A stretch of 43,658 nucleotides of DNA from assembly GCA_009781855.1 (NCBI GenBank), contig WQUY01000014.1:1-43658 (forward strand), written 5' to 3'. The DNA is from Oscillospiraceae bacterium (GTDB taxonomy: Bacteria; Bacillota; Clostridia; Oscillospirales; Oscillospiraceae). Positions 34,480-43,642 of the stretch are shown here, in pieces. A program made the position numbers and the translations under genes. Position 1 is the first letter of the stretch; each line of letters starts with the position of its first letter. Below the pieces are notes generated by a model, which saw only the letters and a list, made by a program, of their open reading frames with translations, was not told where the DNA came from and did no database searches.

Positions 34480-35399
34480 TAAGTTTTAAGCCTTTTCAAA
34501 ACATTGACAAAATATTCAGGCAAATCAGCAGTCAGAACCATTTGCTCTCCTTTTGTAGGATGAACGAATTTGAGTAAACAGGCGTGGAGGCATTGGCTCG
34601 ATAAGCCTAATTCAGGTTTTTTCATCCCATAAACAGTGTCTCCAAGAATGGGGTGGCCTATATGTGCCATATGAACTCTGATCTGATGTGTTCGGCCGGT
34701 TTCGAGGCAACAGCGTACCCGGGTATAGCCCGCATACCTGGAAACGACATCATAATGTGTGATTGCAGTACGTGAATTTTGAGTTGTCACGGCTTGACGT
34801 TTTCTATCGATATGATGTCGCCCAATCGGAGCATCAATCGTTCCTGAATCTTTTTTCAAAACACCGCGCACTACAGCATCATACTCCCTCGTGAGTGTCC
34901 GTGAGCTGAGCTGCTCAGCCAGAGAAAAGTGAGCGAAATCGTTTTTTGCTGCAATTATAAGTCCGGACGTGTCCTTATCAATACGGTGGACAATACCCGG
35001 TCGCTTTACGCCGCCAATGCCCGAAAGGCTGTCGCCGCAATGATAAAGAAGTGCATTTACTAAAGTTCCGTTTGGGTGACCGGGTGCAGGATGCACCACC
35101 ATTGCGCGCGGCTTATGAACAACAATGACATCGTGATCTTCAAAAACAATATCCAGAGGAATGTTCTGAGGTACCGCAACGAGCTCCATAGGCTCTTCCT
35201 GCGTGACAATATAGACATCCCCGGATGATGTCCTGTGGTTTTTGGTAAGCGGCTTGCCTCCAAGCGTTACATTTCCGGAAGTCAGCAGCTTTTGAGCAGT
35301 ACTTCTGGAAAGTTCCGGAATATTTGAAGCGAGGAACACATCCAGCCGTTCCCCGCTATTTTCACATTCAAGCGTTGAGGTTTTCAAAACATGCTTCAC
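34479..35399 (-). CDS. RluD-family pseudouridine synthase
   Basis: A 306-residue RluA/RluD-type synthase that isomerises uridine in rRNA, typically 23S. An S4 domain (RLDVFLASNIPELSRSTAQKL) occupies residues 15-75. The catalytic domain has VVHKPRAMVVHPAPGH near 95, the active-site HRIDKDTSGL near 138 (catalytic Asp) and LETGRTHQIRVHMAHIGHPI near 233. GTG 35399 has GAGG directly adjacent; TTG 35387 four codons later is 9-10 nt from GAGG and may be the true start. It lies 58 bp after lspA; this pairing is common in Firmicutes. Confidence 0.93.
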   Translation of the reverse strand: MKHVLKTSTLECENSGERLDVFLASNIPELSRSTAQKLLTSGNVTLGGKPLTKNHRTSSGDVYIVTQEEPMELVAVPQNIPLDIVFEDHDVIVVHKPRAMVVHPAPGHPNGTLVNALLYHCGDSLSGIGGVKRPGIVHRIDKDTSGLIIAAKNDFAHFSLAEQLSSRTLTREYDAVVRGVLKKDSGTIDAPIGRHHIDRKRQAVTTQNSRTAITHYDVVSRYAGYTRVRCCLETGRTHQIRVHMAHIGHPILGDTVYGMKKPELGLSSQCLHACLLKFVHPTKGEQMVLTADLPEYFVNVLKRLKT

Positions 35400-35457
35400 C
35401 CTCGTTGTGGCGTAGCGGACGATTGAGGATACTTACATCCATGCGCCTCTGCTACTA

Positions 35458-36339
35458 CTATGATTTGTCGTCCTCAAAGCCATATTCGCGCAAAAGCTCA
35501 TCGACATCATAATTATCGATAGAACCAAGCTCCAGTTCAAGCGCACTCAAAGCATCAATGGTTGAGTCACTTTTATCTGCTTGTTCCGGTTCATAATATT
35601 CCTGCCATGAGGAAGCAACGGCAGGCGAAGAGGCCGCATCATCATGGGTAGATTCGTAAACAGGATCGACGTATTGACTGATTTCCTCAATATCTGGCTC
35701 AGAATCCACCCCGGAAAAGGTATTGGCTACAGGATGACCTTCGTTATCGTAAGCCTCTTCATTCTGGGGTAGTTCAAACTCTTCGTAAGGGTCTCTATAC
35801 TCTTCTTCGTATTCGCCATATTCTTCATGCTGCGTATCAAAATCTTCATCGTCAGAGTCAGAACCTGCATATTCAAACTCCTCTTTTTCCTGTCTGGATT
35901 GGCCGACTGAAGAAGATATGAAATGAATACAAAAGGTTATAAAGCCTAATGTGATAAAGATATCCGCAACATTAAATACTGCAAATTGCACAAATTCGAA
36001 GTTGAACATATCTATGACATATCCGTAAAGCACTCTATCGATGAGGTTGCCGACCGCACCGCCAAGCACCGCAGCGAGCCCCAATGTGCCCCAGAATCCA
36101 TCGGTGTAACGCAGTAGAATAAAAATCAAAATTAAACAAGCAACAAAAGATATTGCGACAAGCAACCATCGCTGACCTGCAAAAATACCGAAAGCTGCAC
36201 CGGTGTTATGAAGGTGTCGAAACTCTATCACACCCGGAATCAGCTCCATGGTATCGAGGAGTCCGATAGTACGAACAACCCAACGTTTGAGAAACTGATC
36301 CAGCAGAACGACCAACGCCGAAAATACAAAAACCAACAT
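35458..36339 (-). CDS. lspA: Signal peptidase II (LspA) with long acidic C-terminal tail
   Basis: A 293-residue protein. Residues 1-155 are a complete LspA: four transmembrane helices, a first-loop FRHLHNTGAAFG, and the catalytic aspartates in GGAVGNLIDR near 105 and FNVADIFI near 130. It removes signal peptides from prolipoproteins such as the importer lipoprotein encoded here. Residues 156-293 form an unusual cytoplasmic tail rich in Glu, Asp and Tyr (EEYGEYEEEYRDPYEEFE), ending in DVDELLREYGFEDDKS. Typical LspA is about 150-170 residues. ATG 36339 has GGGAGGT 8 nt upstream. It follows ileS by 5 bp. Confidence 0.95.
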   Translation of the reverse strand: MLVFVFSALVVLLDQFLKRWVVRTIGLLDTMELIPGVIEFRHLHNTGAAFGIFAGQRWLLVAISFVACLILIFILLRYTDGFWGTLGLAAVLGGAVGNLIDRVLYGYVIDMFNFEFVQFAVFNVADIFITLGFITFCIHFISSSVGQSRQEKEEFEYAGSDSDDEDFDTQHEEYGEYEEEYRDPYEEFELPQNEEAYDNEGHPVANTFSGVDSEPDIEEISQYVDPVYESTHDDAASSPAVASSWQEYYEPEQADKSDSTIDALSALELELGSIDNYDVDELLREYGFEDDKS

Positions 36340-36344
36340 TTTGG

Positions 36345-39149
36345 TTACCTCCCTTGAGACACTACGTTGAGGCAACGCGGACAAAGCTCCGGATGCTCCA
36401 TACTTTTCCCAACATCCTTATCATGTGTCCAGCAACGCGCACATTTTGGTTCAGCGCTTGCTGTAATATTAACGATTACACCGGGGAATTCGGTTGCTTC
36501 ATATCCGCTACCGCTACCGTTTACAACATGTACACCGGAAACGATAAACAACATCTTTAGGTCTTGGTCTGCAATTTCACTAAAGTCAGCGGCTGCTGTT
36601 TGGTTTAGATACAGCGTGACCTCTGCGTCCAGTGATTTGCCCACAACTTTTTCGGCACGAGCAAGTTCCAAAGCCTTGTTAACATCAGTGCGGAGCCTCA
36701 TGAGCTTGCCCCACATTGCATCCTGCTCAGGCGAGAAAACGCGATCGTTGGACGGTGCCGGCATTGGATTAAACAGGACGCTTGCACTATCAATGCCATT
36801 GTGGTGCGGCATGACCGCCCAAATCTCCTCAGGAGTAAAAGCGAGTAGCGGTGCGAGCATACGTACAAGTGCGTCAAGAATTATATATATGACTGTTTGC
36901 GCACTTCGGCGCGGCAGCCCGTCGGTAACATCACAGTAGAGCCTGTCTTTTATGATATCGAGATAGAAGTTGGACATATCGACTGTGCAGAAATTATGTA
37001 TGGCATGATAAATGGTATGATATTCATACCGATCATAGGACGCTCTGACACTTGTAATCAGCTTATTCAGGCGTGCAAGAGCCCACCTGTCCAGCTCAGG
37101 CATCAGGGAGATATCTACAAGATTATCAGTATCAAAGCCGCTTAAATTGCCGAGGATAAAGCGAGCAGTGTTACGGATTTTAAGGTAAATATCGGACAGT
37201 TGCTTCAAAATATCTTTTGAGATTCTCGTATCGACCCGATAATCAGTGGAGGCGACCCATAGACGCAATATATCTGCACCATAATCCTTTATGACCTCCT
37301 CAGGAGCAACGGCGTTCCCCAGAGATTTGTGCATGGCCTTTCCCTCGCCGTCAACAGTCCAACCATGTGTAATGATTCTTTTATATGGTGCAACCCCATT
37401 TGTTGCGATACTTGTGAGCATCGACGACTGAAACCAGCCTCTGTATTGGTCTCCGCCTTCGAGATATATATCGGCAGGAAAGCTCAGATTGGGGAAGCTT
37501 CCGGAACTCAGAACATCGGCATGAGTCGAACCTGAATCAAACCAACAATCAAGCGAGTCAGAGCCACTTGTAAAGCTTCCTTTGTTGCAATGTGGGCAGG
37601 CAAAGCCATCAGGCAGAATCTCATTTGCATCTAACTCATACCAGGCATTCGAGCCTTTGCGTGCAAACAACTCAGCAACGACCTCGATGGTCTCTGGTGT
37701 ACATACGGGCTTTTCACAATCATTGCAATAAAATACAGGAATCGGCAACCCCCAGTGACGCTGGCGAGAAATACACCAGTCAGAACGCTCTATAAGCATT
37801 GACTTCATGCGCTCTTTGCCCCATTCGGGAATCCACTGGATACCTTCACAGGAGTTTACTGCTGCATCTTTCATAGCCTCAACGGAGGCAAACCATTGCT
37901 CGGTTGCGCGGAATATAATGGGATTTTTACAACGCCAGCAGTGTGGGTATGAGTGCACTATTTCCTCAGAGGCAAAAAGTGCGCCGCTTGTTTTAAGATC
38001 TTCTATGATAGAGACGCCGGCTTTCGAATAAAACATCCCGGAGTATTGGAGCGCCTCCTCCGTCATGATACCGCGGTCATCGACGGGGGTAATCATTTTG
38101 AGTTGCTTGTATTTGTTACAGACGATAAAGTCATCAACGCCATGACCGGGCGCGGTATGGACACAGCCTGTACCGGCATCTATGGTTACGTGATCGCCGA
38201 GGATAACAAGCGATTCGCGGTCATAAAATGGGTGCTGCGCTGTCATAAGCTCAAAAGCCGAGCCGGGCAGTTTTTTGAGTACGTTGAACTGCTCAATACC
38301 CGCCTCTTTAAAGACTTTTTCAGCAAGCTCAGAAGCTACTATATAAACCTCGCCTGCGGATTCGCAAACAGAATACTCGATTTTAGGGCCAAGACTTATG
38401 GCCAGATTGCCGGGCAAAGTCCAAGCAGTGGTTGTCCAAATGAGAATATTTGCATTTTCTGCCCCTGAAATCCCATCCAAAACGCCTTTTGAATCTTTTA
38501 TCCTGAATTTGACATATATGGCTGTACATGAGGCATCGGCATATTCGATTTCTGCCTCAGCAAGCGCAGTCTCATCATGTGGACACCAATAAACAGGCTT
38601 GAGGCCTTTATAAATATAGCCTTTTTCATACATCTTGCCAAACACGCGGACTTCCTCGGCCTCAAAAGACGGAGCCATAGTCAAATAGGGGTTATCCCAG
38701 TCGCCGATAACGCCAAGCCGCTTAAACTGATCACGCTGCCTGTCTACATAGTCTGCGGCAAAAGCCTGACAGGCATTGCGAAATTCGGGAATCGACATCT
38801 TTTTTCTGTCGAGTTTGTTTTTCTTTATTATTGCACTTTCTATAGGCATTCCGTGGTTATCCCACCCGGGGACATAAGGAGCATTGTAGCCGGACATGTT
38901 TTTTTCACGGACGATGATATCCTTTAGAATCTTATTCATCGCCGTACCAATGTGTATATCGCCGTTTGAAAACGGCGGGCCATCATGCAAAATAAATTTG
39001 GGCTTTCCCTCATTTTTCTCCATCAAGATTTCATAGATTTTATGCTCATAGAACCCTTTGAGTAGTTCGGGCTCACGTTTAGGGAGCCCGGCACGCATGG
39101 GAAAATCCGTTTTTGGCAAATTGATAGTTGAATTATAGTCCTGAGACAT
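36345..39149 (-). CDS. ileS: Isoleucyl-tRNA synthetase
   Basis: A 934-residue class I synthetase that charges tRNA-Ile and edits valine. HDGPPFSNGDIHIGTA near 57 holds the HIGH motif (HIGT here). An editing domain follows at about 190-390. WFDSGSTHADVL lies near 550. The KMSKS loop reads GEGKAMHKSLGN near 600, with Ala and His in place of the usual Lys and Ser. Zinc-type CxxC pairs appear near 460, 515 and at the C-terminus (CARCWTHD and CPRC). GAAGGAG lies about 8 nt before ATG 39149. No T-box leader is recognised in the 189 bp upstream. lspA follows 5 bp downstream. Confidence 0.97.
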   Translation of the reverse strand: MSQDYNSTINLPKTDFPMRAGLPKREPELLKGFYEHKIYEILMEKNEGKPKFILHDGPPFSNGDIHIGTAMNKILKDIIVREKNMSGYNAPYVPGWDNHGMPIESAIIKKNKLDRKKMSIPEFRNACQAFAADYVDRQRDQFKRLGVIGDWDNPYLTMAPSFEAEEVRVFGKMYEKGYIYKGLKPVYWCPHDETALAEAEIEYADASCTAIYVKFRIKDSKGVLDGISGAENANILIWTTTAWTLPGNLAISLGPKIEYSVCESAGEVYIVASELAEKVFKEAGIEQFNVLKKLPGSAFELMTAQHPFYDRESLVILGDHVTIDAGTGCVHTAPGHGVDDFIVCNKYKQLKMITPVDDRGIMTEEALQYSGMFYSKAGVSIIEDLKTSGALFASEEIVHSYPHCWRCKNPIIFRATEQWFASVEAMKDAAVNSCEGIQWIPEWGKERMKSMLIERSDWCISRQRHWGLPIPVFYCNDCEKPVCTPETIEVVAELFARKGSNAWYELDANEILPDGFACPHCNKGSFTSGSDSLDCWFDSGSTHADVLSSGSFPNLSFPADIYLEGGDQYRGWFQSSMLTSIATNGVAPYKRIITHGWTVDGEGKAMHKSLGNAVAPEEVIKDYGADILRLWVASTDYRVDTRISKDILKQLSDIYLKIRNTARFILGNLSGFDTDNLVDISLMPELDRWALARLNKLITSVRASYDRYEYHTIYHAIHNFCTVDMSNFYLDIIKDRLYCDVTDGLPRRSAQTVIYIILDALVRMLAPLLAFTPEEIWAVMPHHNGIDSASVLFNPMPAPSNDRVFSPEQDAMWGKLMRLRTDVNKALELARAEKVVGKSLDAEVTLYLNQTAAADFSEIADQDLKMLFIVSGVHVVNGSGSGYEATEFPGVIVNITASAEPKCARCWTHDKDVGKSMEHPELCPRCLNVVSQGR

Positions 39150-39338
39150 TTAATTACTCCTTCTGCTGTGCTGCTTTGTCCAATAAGTAAAGTAAACGAT
39201 GAATGACTCGTGTTGTGTTTACTCAGAACGCAGGGGCGATTGGAAACCGCCCGCTTTGTTTTTGGACTATGTAGAGTAGGGTCATGAACCTACCCTGATT
39301 TATTAGGTAAGCGATGATTAATTCCGCTCCTGCCGAGC

Positions 39339-40046
39339 CTAGTCTTTGTCGAAATTAGCGCCGAATTTAAGGTCGTCAAAATCAAACTTTGGTCTCGGTG
39401 ATGTAGCGGCTGGGGGGTCATCGCCAAATGCTTCTGCATCATCGTCAAATTCATGTCCTTGTATGGGTTGAGTTTGTCCATTTGGCTCAGGTGAGTCGGA
39501 GGTGAGTTTACCGACGGCGTTGTCGATTTGATTGGCGACATCGGAGATCTGCTCCTCCTGAGTTGGTTTAGGGACTGGATCCGGCCTTACTGCGCGACGC
39601 GCAGCCTCCAACTTAGCTAAAAACTCAGAATGTTTTTGCATAATAGCTTGCGACAATTTTATGTATTTGGCTGTTTCTTTGGCTGCAATGGTTAACTTGG
39701 CCTCTTCGTCGGCCACACGTTTAGTAACCTCAGCAAGCTTCAACCGAGCCTCTTCATCTACGCTCTTTAGTGTCAGCTCTTTCTTTTTGTTGGCTTCGAC
39801 AGTTATTTCCTCACCCATTTTTTGGGCAGCCAAAAGAGCCATTCTCATTGCGTCCTCAGTTGAACGATATTCTTCAACTTTTTCAACAAGAACTTTCAAC
39901 TTGCCTTTCAGTATGGCATTTTCTTTATACAATGCAGCGTAGTCTGCAGACATAGATTCAAGGAAGTCGTCAACTCCCGTCATATCGTAGCCGCCAAAAA
40001 CAGCCTTGACAAATACTTTATCGGTTATTTCCTGAGGAGTAAGCAT
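39339..40046 (-). CDS. divIVA: DivIVA family cell-division protein
   Basis: A 235-residue DivIVA-type protein. The membrane-curvature-binding N-terminus reads MLTPQEITDKVFVKAVFGGY and DMTGVDDFLESM. A long coiled coil follows (about 35-160), then a Pro/Asp-rich disordered tail ending in FDFDDLKFGANFDKD. DivIVA proteins mark the poles and septa and recruit partners. AAGGA lies about 9 nt before ATG 40046. sepF is upstream and ileS downstream, the common Firmicutes order sepF-divIVA-ileS. Confidence 0.92.
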   Translation of the reverse strand: MLTPQEITDKVFVKAVFGGYDMTGVDDFLESMSADYAALYKENAILKGKLKVLVEKVEEYRSTEDAMRMALLAAQKMGEEITVEANKKKELTLKSVDEEARLKLAEVTKRVADEEAKLTIAAKETAKYIKLSQAIMQKHSEFLAKLEAARRAVRPDPVPKPTQEEQISDVANQIDNAVGKLTSDSPEPNGQTQPIQGHEFDDDAEAFGDDPPAATSPRPKFDFDDLKFGANFDKD

Positions 40047-40131
40047 TTCCCACGATCCTTTCGGTTTCCATTTAGTTGTGATAAAACAAAGTGAGCGTCT
40101 CTAACGAGCTAAGCGGCGGTAAGCCAAAATC

Positions 40132-40159
40132 CCTGTGCACGGAGCACAGGTGCCGGCAC
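40132..40159. repeat. Hairpin between sepF and divIVA
   Basis: CCTGTGC-acgga-GCACAGG is a perfect 7-bp stem, followed by the palindrome GTGCCGGCAC (40150-40159), which reaches the sepF stop. It is a likely partial terminator or processing hairpin within the division cluster. Confidence 0.5.
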
Positions 40160-40629
40160 TAAAAATATAGACCGTTATTTTCCAGCTCGTCAATGAGATC
40201 ACCCAATAAATCAACGTTGTAGGGTGTGATCAAATAAGTATTGACAGCGACTTTTTTGATTTTTCCGTCCTGTGCATAGGCAACACCGCTGAGAAAATCA
40301 ACGAGCCGACGGGCAATGTCTTTGTTGGTCTGCTCAAGATTGAGCACCACTGTGCGCCTTTCGCGTAAATGGTCTGCTATTTCCGCAGCAGTTTCAAACT
40401 TCTCCGGCTTTACAAGCACAACCTGCAACTGCGCAGTTGCATGGATATTCACGACCTTATTGCTGCTGGCTGTCCGTTGTTCTCCAAATTCGCCGTAGGA
40501 ACTTCTCGCTTGTGCAGTTGTTTTTGGAGGTGGCGGCAAATCGTCCGATGCTCTGGGTTGAAAATCCTCGAAATCATCCTCATCATCGTAAGGCTTAGTC
40601 AGCTTTTTTAGTTCATTAAACAATCCCAA
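40159..40629 (-). CDS. sepF: Cell division protein SepF
   Basis: A 156-residue SepF, which anchors FtsZ to the membrane and shapes the septum. It begins with an amphipathic helix (MGLFNELKKL), continues with an acidic, disordered linker (residues 12-60), and ends in the SepF fold with VVLVKPEKFETAAEIADHL near 70, RTVVLNLEQTNKDIARRLVDF near 90, FLSGVAYA and YLITPYNVDL. The start is TTG 40629, with GGGAGGA about 10 nt upstream. yggS is 34 bp upstream, the usual order. Confidence 0.93.
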   Translation of the reverse strand: MGLFNELKKLTKPYDDEDDFEDFQPRASDDLPPPPKTTAQARSSYGEFGEQRTASSNKVVNIHATAQLQVVLVKPEKFETAAEIADHLRERRTVVLNLEQTNKDIARRLVDFLSGVAYAQDGKIKKVAVNTYLITPYNVDLLGDLIDELENNGLYF

Positions 40630-40663
40630 TTTTGGAATCCTCCCTTAATCCTTCTAAGTCAGC

Positions 40664-41362
40664 TCATCGCGCTCCAAAGATAGCAGAGCCTATCCGCACC
40701 ATGTTTGAACCTGCCCGAATAGCGTCAGCATAGCTGTCGCTCATCCCCATAGACAGAAATCGCACACGGGTATTATCATATTTTTCTTTACTAATGTCAA
40801 CAAAAAGCTTCAACATTGCGTCAAAATAGTAACAATTTCTTTCATTTTCTTCATAAATTGGCGGAATAGCCATCAAACCGAGCATATTTATTCCGTCAGT
40901 TTTTGAAATAAGTTCTAATATTTCGTCCATCTGTTCAGGCAAAATGCCGGACTTTTGCGGTTCCTTGCCTATGTTCACCTCTATAAGGATATCCTGAGTG
41001 ATGCCAAGAGACACTGCTTTTTTTCCAATAAGCTCAATAAGCGCAGGGGAATCGACTGACTCAATAAGGTCACAGACGCCGACGATTTGTCTGACTTTAT
41101 TAGATTGCAAACTCCCGATAAAGTGCAAGGGAGCCCCCTGATAAGCGCCGCTTTCATTTTTGGCAAGCATTTCTTGAACACGGTTTTCGCCGACAGCATC
41201 AACTCCTGCCAAAATAGCTTCTCGAACCTCAGTTGCGTCTCTAGTCTTTGATGCCGCAATGAGTTTTATAGCATCCGGGTCACGCCCTGAATGGAGTGCA
41301 AGGGTTGCTATTTCCTCGCGGATACGTTTAATGTTTTCAGATATGATAGAATTTCTTTGCAT
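40664..41362 (-). CDS. YggS-family pyridoxal phosphate homeostasis protein
   Basis: A 232-residue PLP-binding TIM-barrel protein (YggS/PROSC/YlmE family), which keeps free PLP and amino/keto acid pools in balance. KLIAASKTRDATEVREAI near 34 holds the PLP-binding Lys. GENRVQEM lies near 58, HFIGSLQSNKVRQIV near 80, VNIGKEPQKSG near 130, and SMGMSDSYADAIRAGSNMVRIG near 200 with the phosphate-binding residues. ATG 41362 has GAGG 5 nt upstream; the frame opens further, but with unlike residues. It heads the sepF-divIVA-ileS-lspA gene run. Confidence 0.94.
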   Translation of the reverse strand: MQRNSIISENIKRIREEIATLALHSGRDPDAIKLIAASKTRDATEVREAILAGVDAVGENRVQEMLAKNESGAYQGAPLHFIGSLQSNKVRQIVGVCDLIESVDSPALIELIGKKAVSLGITQDILIEVNIGKEPQKSGILPEQMDEILELISKTDGINMLGLMAIPPIYEENERNCYYFDAMLKLFVDISKEKYDNTRVRFLSMGMSDSYADAIRAGSNMVRIGSAIFGAR

Positions 41363-41438
41363 TTCATCCTCACAAACTACATTTCGCTCTGCTCGCCTGA
41401 AAGCGAACATCCACTCCGTTTTGTCGCTCGTCCGCTCA

Positions 41439-41463
41439 GAGCCCGACGCGCTCCGCAGGGCTC
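41439..41463. repeat. Hairpin upstream of typA/yggS
   Basis: GAGCCC and GGGCTC enclose GACGCGCTCCGCA, itself with a GCG/CGC pair, and ATTTTTG follows on the + strand. It lies in the divergent yggS-typA gap and could stop + strand readthrough or be a repeat remnant. Confidence 0.45.
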
Positions 41464-41581
41464 ATTTTTGGGTTAGTCGAGGGTTTATACGGGTGCGGCG
41501 CGCACATGGTGATTCATTATATCAAAATAATCGAATGTTGTCTGCTGTAATTTTATGTTTCAATATCATGGTGGTGTATGG

Positions 41582-41587
41582 TACAAT
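41582..41587 (+). promoter_or_regulatory. Possible -10 of typA
   Basis: TACAAT lies 33 nt before the typA start. The best -35 is weak (TTTCAA, 18 nt upstream), so the call is tentative. Confidence 0.4.
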
Positions 41588-41619
41588 ATCTGTCTATGAA
41601 ACTGATTGGAGTATGAAAT

Positions 41620-43428
41620 TTGAACCTGAGAAATATAGCAATAATAGCACATGTTGACCATGGGAAAACAACCCTGGTCGATGAAATGTTGTCACAGGCG
41701 GGTGCATTTCGGGAAAATCAAAATGTTGCTGAACGAATCATGGATTCGGGCGATATCGAGCGTGAGCGGGGTATTACAATACTGGCAAAAAACACGGCAA
41801 TACGCTGGGGCGGCACAAAAATCAACATAGTTGATACCCCCGGCCATGCCGACTTCTCAGGCGAAGTTGAGCGCATCTTGAAAATGGTTTCCGGTGTGCT
41901 TCTTCTGGTCGATGCCGTTGAAGGGCCAATGCCGCAGACAAGATTTGTGCTCAGTCGAGCCCTTGAACTTGGACACAAGACAATCATTGTGGTAAACAAA
42001 GTCGATAAGCCCGAAGCGAGAATTTATGAAGTAGTTGACGAAATACTGGAACTACTCATGGATTTGGATGCGACTGATGAACAACTGGATTCTCCCATAA
42101 TATTTTGCTCAGGACGTGCCGGAACAGCATCTCTTGCTCCGGAAGATGCCGGAAGCGACCTGGTTCCGCTCTTTGACACAATCCTGAGTTATGTGCCAGA
42201 GCCCGAAGTTACACATGAGGGGCCAACCCAACTGTTAGTCAGCTCCATAGATTACAATGACTATGTGGGACGCATAGGCATCGGGCGAATTGAGCGGGGA
42301 ACCGTTTGTGTCGGGCAAGAGGTCATGGTATGCAATCATGATGACGATTCAGAGCCGTATAAAGCAAAAATCGTCAATTTATATGAAATAGAGGATCTCC
42401 GTCGTGTGCCGACTGACAGTGCGGATGCAGGAGAAATCATTTGCTTTAGTGGGATAGAGAATATCACAATCGGTGATACCATATGCGACCCTGCATGTGT
42501 TGAAGCGCTGTCATTTGCGCGAATCTCCGACCCAACAGTAGAAATGACTTTTTCAGTAAACAACTCTCCGTTTGCCGGGCGAGAAGGCAAATTTGTAACG
42601 AGCCGCAATATTCGCGATCGCCTGCACAATGAACTTTTGCGTGATGTTTCACTACGTGTGACGGACACTGATTCAACCGAAAGCTGGAATGTTTCTGGAC
42701 GCGGAGAAATGCATTTGTCGATTTTGATGGAGACGATACGCAGAGAGGGCTACGAGTTTCAAGTCTCGACACCAAGAGTGCTGTATAAAGATATTGATGG
42801 GGTACGCAACGAACCGCTGGAATGCCTTATTTGTGATGTCCCCGAATCATCGGTGGGAGCGGTTATGTCAAAAATGGGGCAGCGCAAAGGGGAGCTTCGC
42901 CATATGAGTGCTGTCGGAAACAGGATGAGATTGGAGTTCATAGTGCCTTCCAGAGGCCTGTTTGGATATCGAAACGAATTTTTGACCGACACGCATGGCG
43001 AGGGTGTGATGTCTTCGGTTCTTGAAGGGTATGCTCCATATAAAGGTGAAGTTACTCGCCGACACAATGGTTCGATGGTTGCATTTGAATCGGGCGAGGC
43101 TGTGGCATATGGGTTACACAATGCGCAGGAGCGTGGAATGCTGTTCATCGGCCCAGGGACTCCGGTATATGCAGGTCAAATAGTCGGTCAAAGCGCAAAG
43201 GGGGAAGATGTCTCGATTAATGTGTGTAAGCGAAAGCAGCTTACCAATATTCGTGCATCAGGTAGTGACGATGCCTTGCGTCTGACTCCGCCAATCATTA
43301 TGAGCATGGAACAAGCGCTTGAATTTATAGCAGATGATGAGCTGCTTGAAATAACGCCAAAAAGCTTGCGGTTACGCAAGCGTGAGCTTTCGCATGAGTT
43401 ACGTATGAAAAAGCGGAAAGATAAGTGA
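41620..43428 (+). CDS. typA: Ribosome-associated GTPase TypA/BipA
   Basis: A 602-residue translational GTPase related to EF-G that helps ribosome assembly and stress adaptation. The G domain shows AHVDHGKTTL near 10, RERGITILAK near 45, DTPGHADFSGEVE near 73, NKVDKPEAR near 127 and CSGRAGTASL near 165. EF-G-like domains follow, then the TypA-specific C-terminus (QLTNIRASGSDDALRLTPP). The start is TTG 41620 with TTGGAG about 9 nt upstream; this gives the canonical NLRNIAIIAH N-terminus. An out-of-frame ATG at 41612 opens a 14-codon frame across the start. It is divergent from yggS. Confidence 0.97.
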   Translation: MNLRNIAIIAHVDHGKTTLVDEMLSQAGAFRENQNVAERIMDSGDIERERGITILAKNTAIRWGGTKINIVDTPGHADFSGEVERILKMVSGVLLLVDAVEGPMPQTRFVLSRALELGHKTIIVVNKVDKPEARIYEVVDEILELLMDLDATDEQLDSPIIFCSGRAGTASLAPEDAGSDLVPLFDTILSYVPEPEVTHEGPTQLLVSSIDYNDYVGRIGIGRIERGTVCVGQEVMVCNHDDDSEPYKAKIVNLYEIEDLRRVPTDSADAGEIICFSGIENITIGDTICDPACVEALSFARISDPTVEMTFSVNNSPFAGREGKFVTSRNIRDRLHNELLRDVSLRVTDTDSTESWNVSGRGEMHLSILMETIRREGYEFQVSTPRVLYKDIDGVRNEPLECLICDVPESSVGAVMSKMGQRKGELRHMSAVGNRMRLEFIVPSRGLFGYRNEFLTDTHGEGVMSSVLEGYAPYKGEVTRRHNGSMVAFESGEAVAYGLHNAQERGMLFIGPGTPVYAGQIVGQSAKGEDVSINVCKRKQLTNIRASGSDDALRLTPPIIMSMEQALEFIADDELLEITPKSLRLRKRELSHELRMKKRKDK

Positions 43429-43543
43429 GTGGGCGGACAATGAATTAAGCGTTGAGAATTGAGAGAGGAGAGTTGGGCGTTTGCCTTTCATTCTCTCTCC
43501 ATTCAAAACGACCTACGACCTGCTTTTCTGCGCGTCCTCGTAG

Positions 43544-43642
43544 GGGCGAACTGCGTTCGCCCGTCCGTATGAATATTGCTTATCTTGCATAGAGAAGCGG
43601 CCTGCCGGCAGCCCTACTTTTCTGCTTGCACAGAAAAGTAGG
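43544..43642. repeat. Block of palindromic repeats after typA
   Basis: No gene is seen from 43429 to the window end. Three hairpins lie close together: GGGCGAAC-tgc-GTTCGCCC (43544-43562), the palindrome CTGCCGGCAG (43602-43611), and a 12-bp perfect stem CCTACTTTTCTG / CAGAAAAGTAGG with loop CTTGCA (43613-43642). They resemble dispersed intergenic repeats of Clostridia genomes; only one copy is visible here. Confidence 0.6.

Noticed and set aside
39150..39338. Possible T-box riboswitch ahead of ileS
   Set aside because: The conserved T-box sequence (AGGGTGGNACCGCG-like) is absent on the minus strand; only small hairpins occur, and the leader is short.
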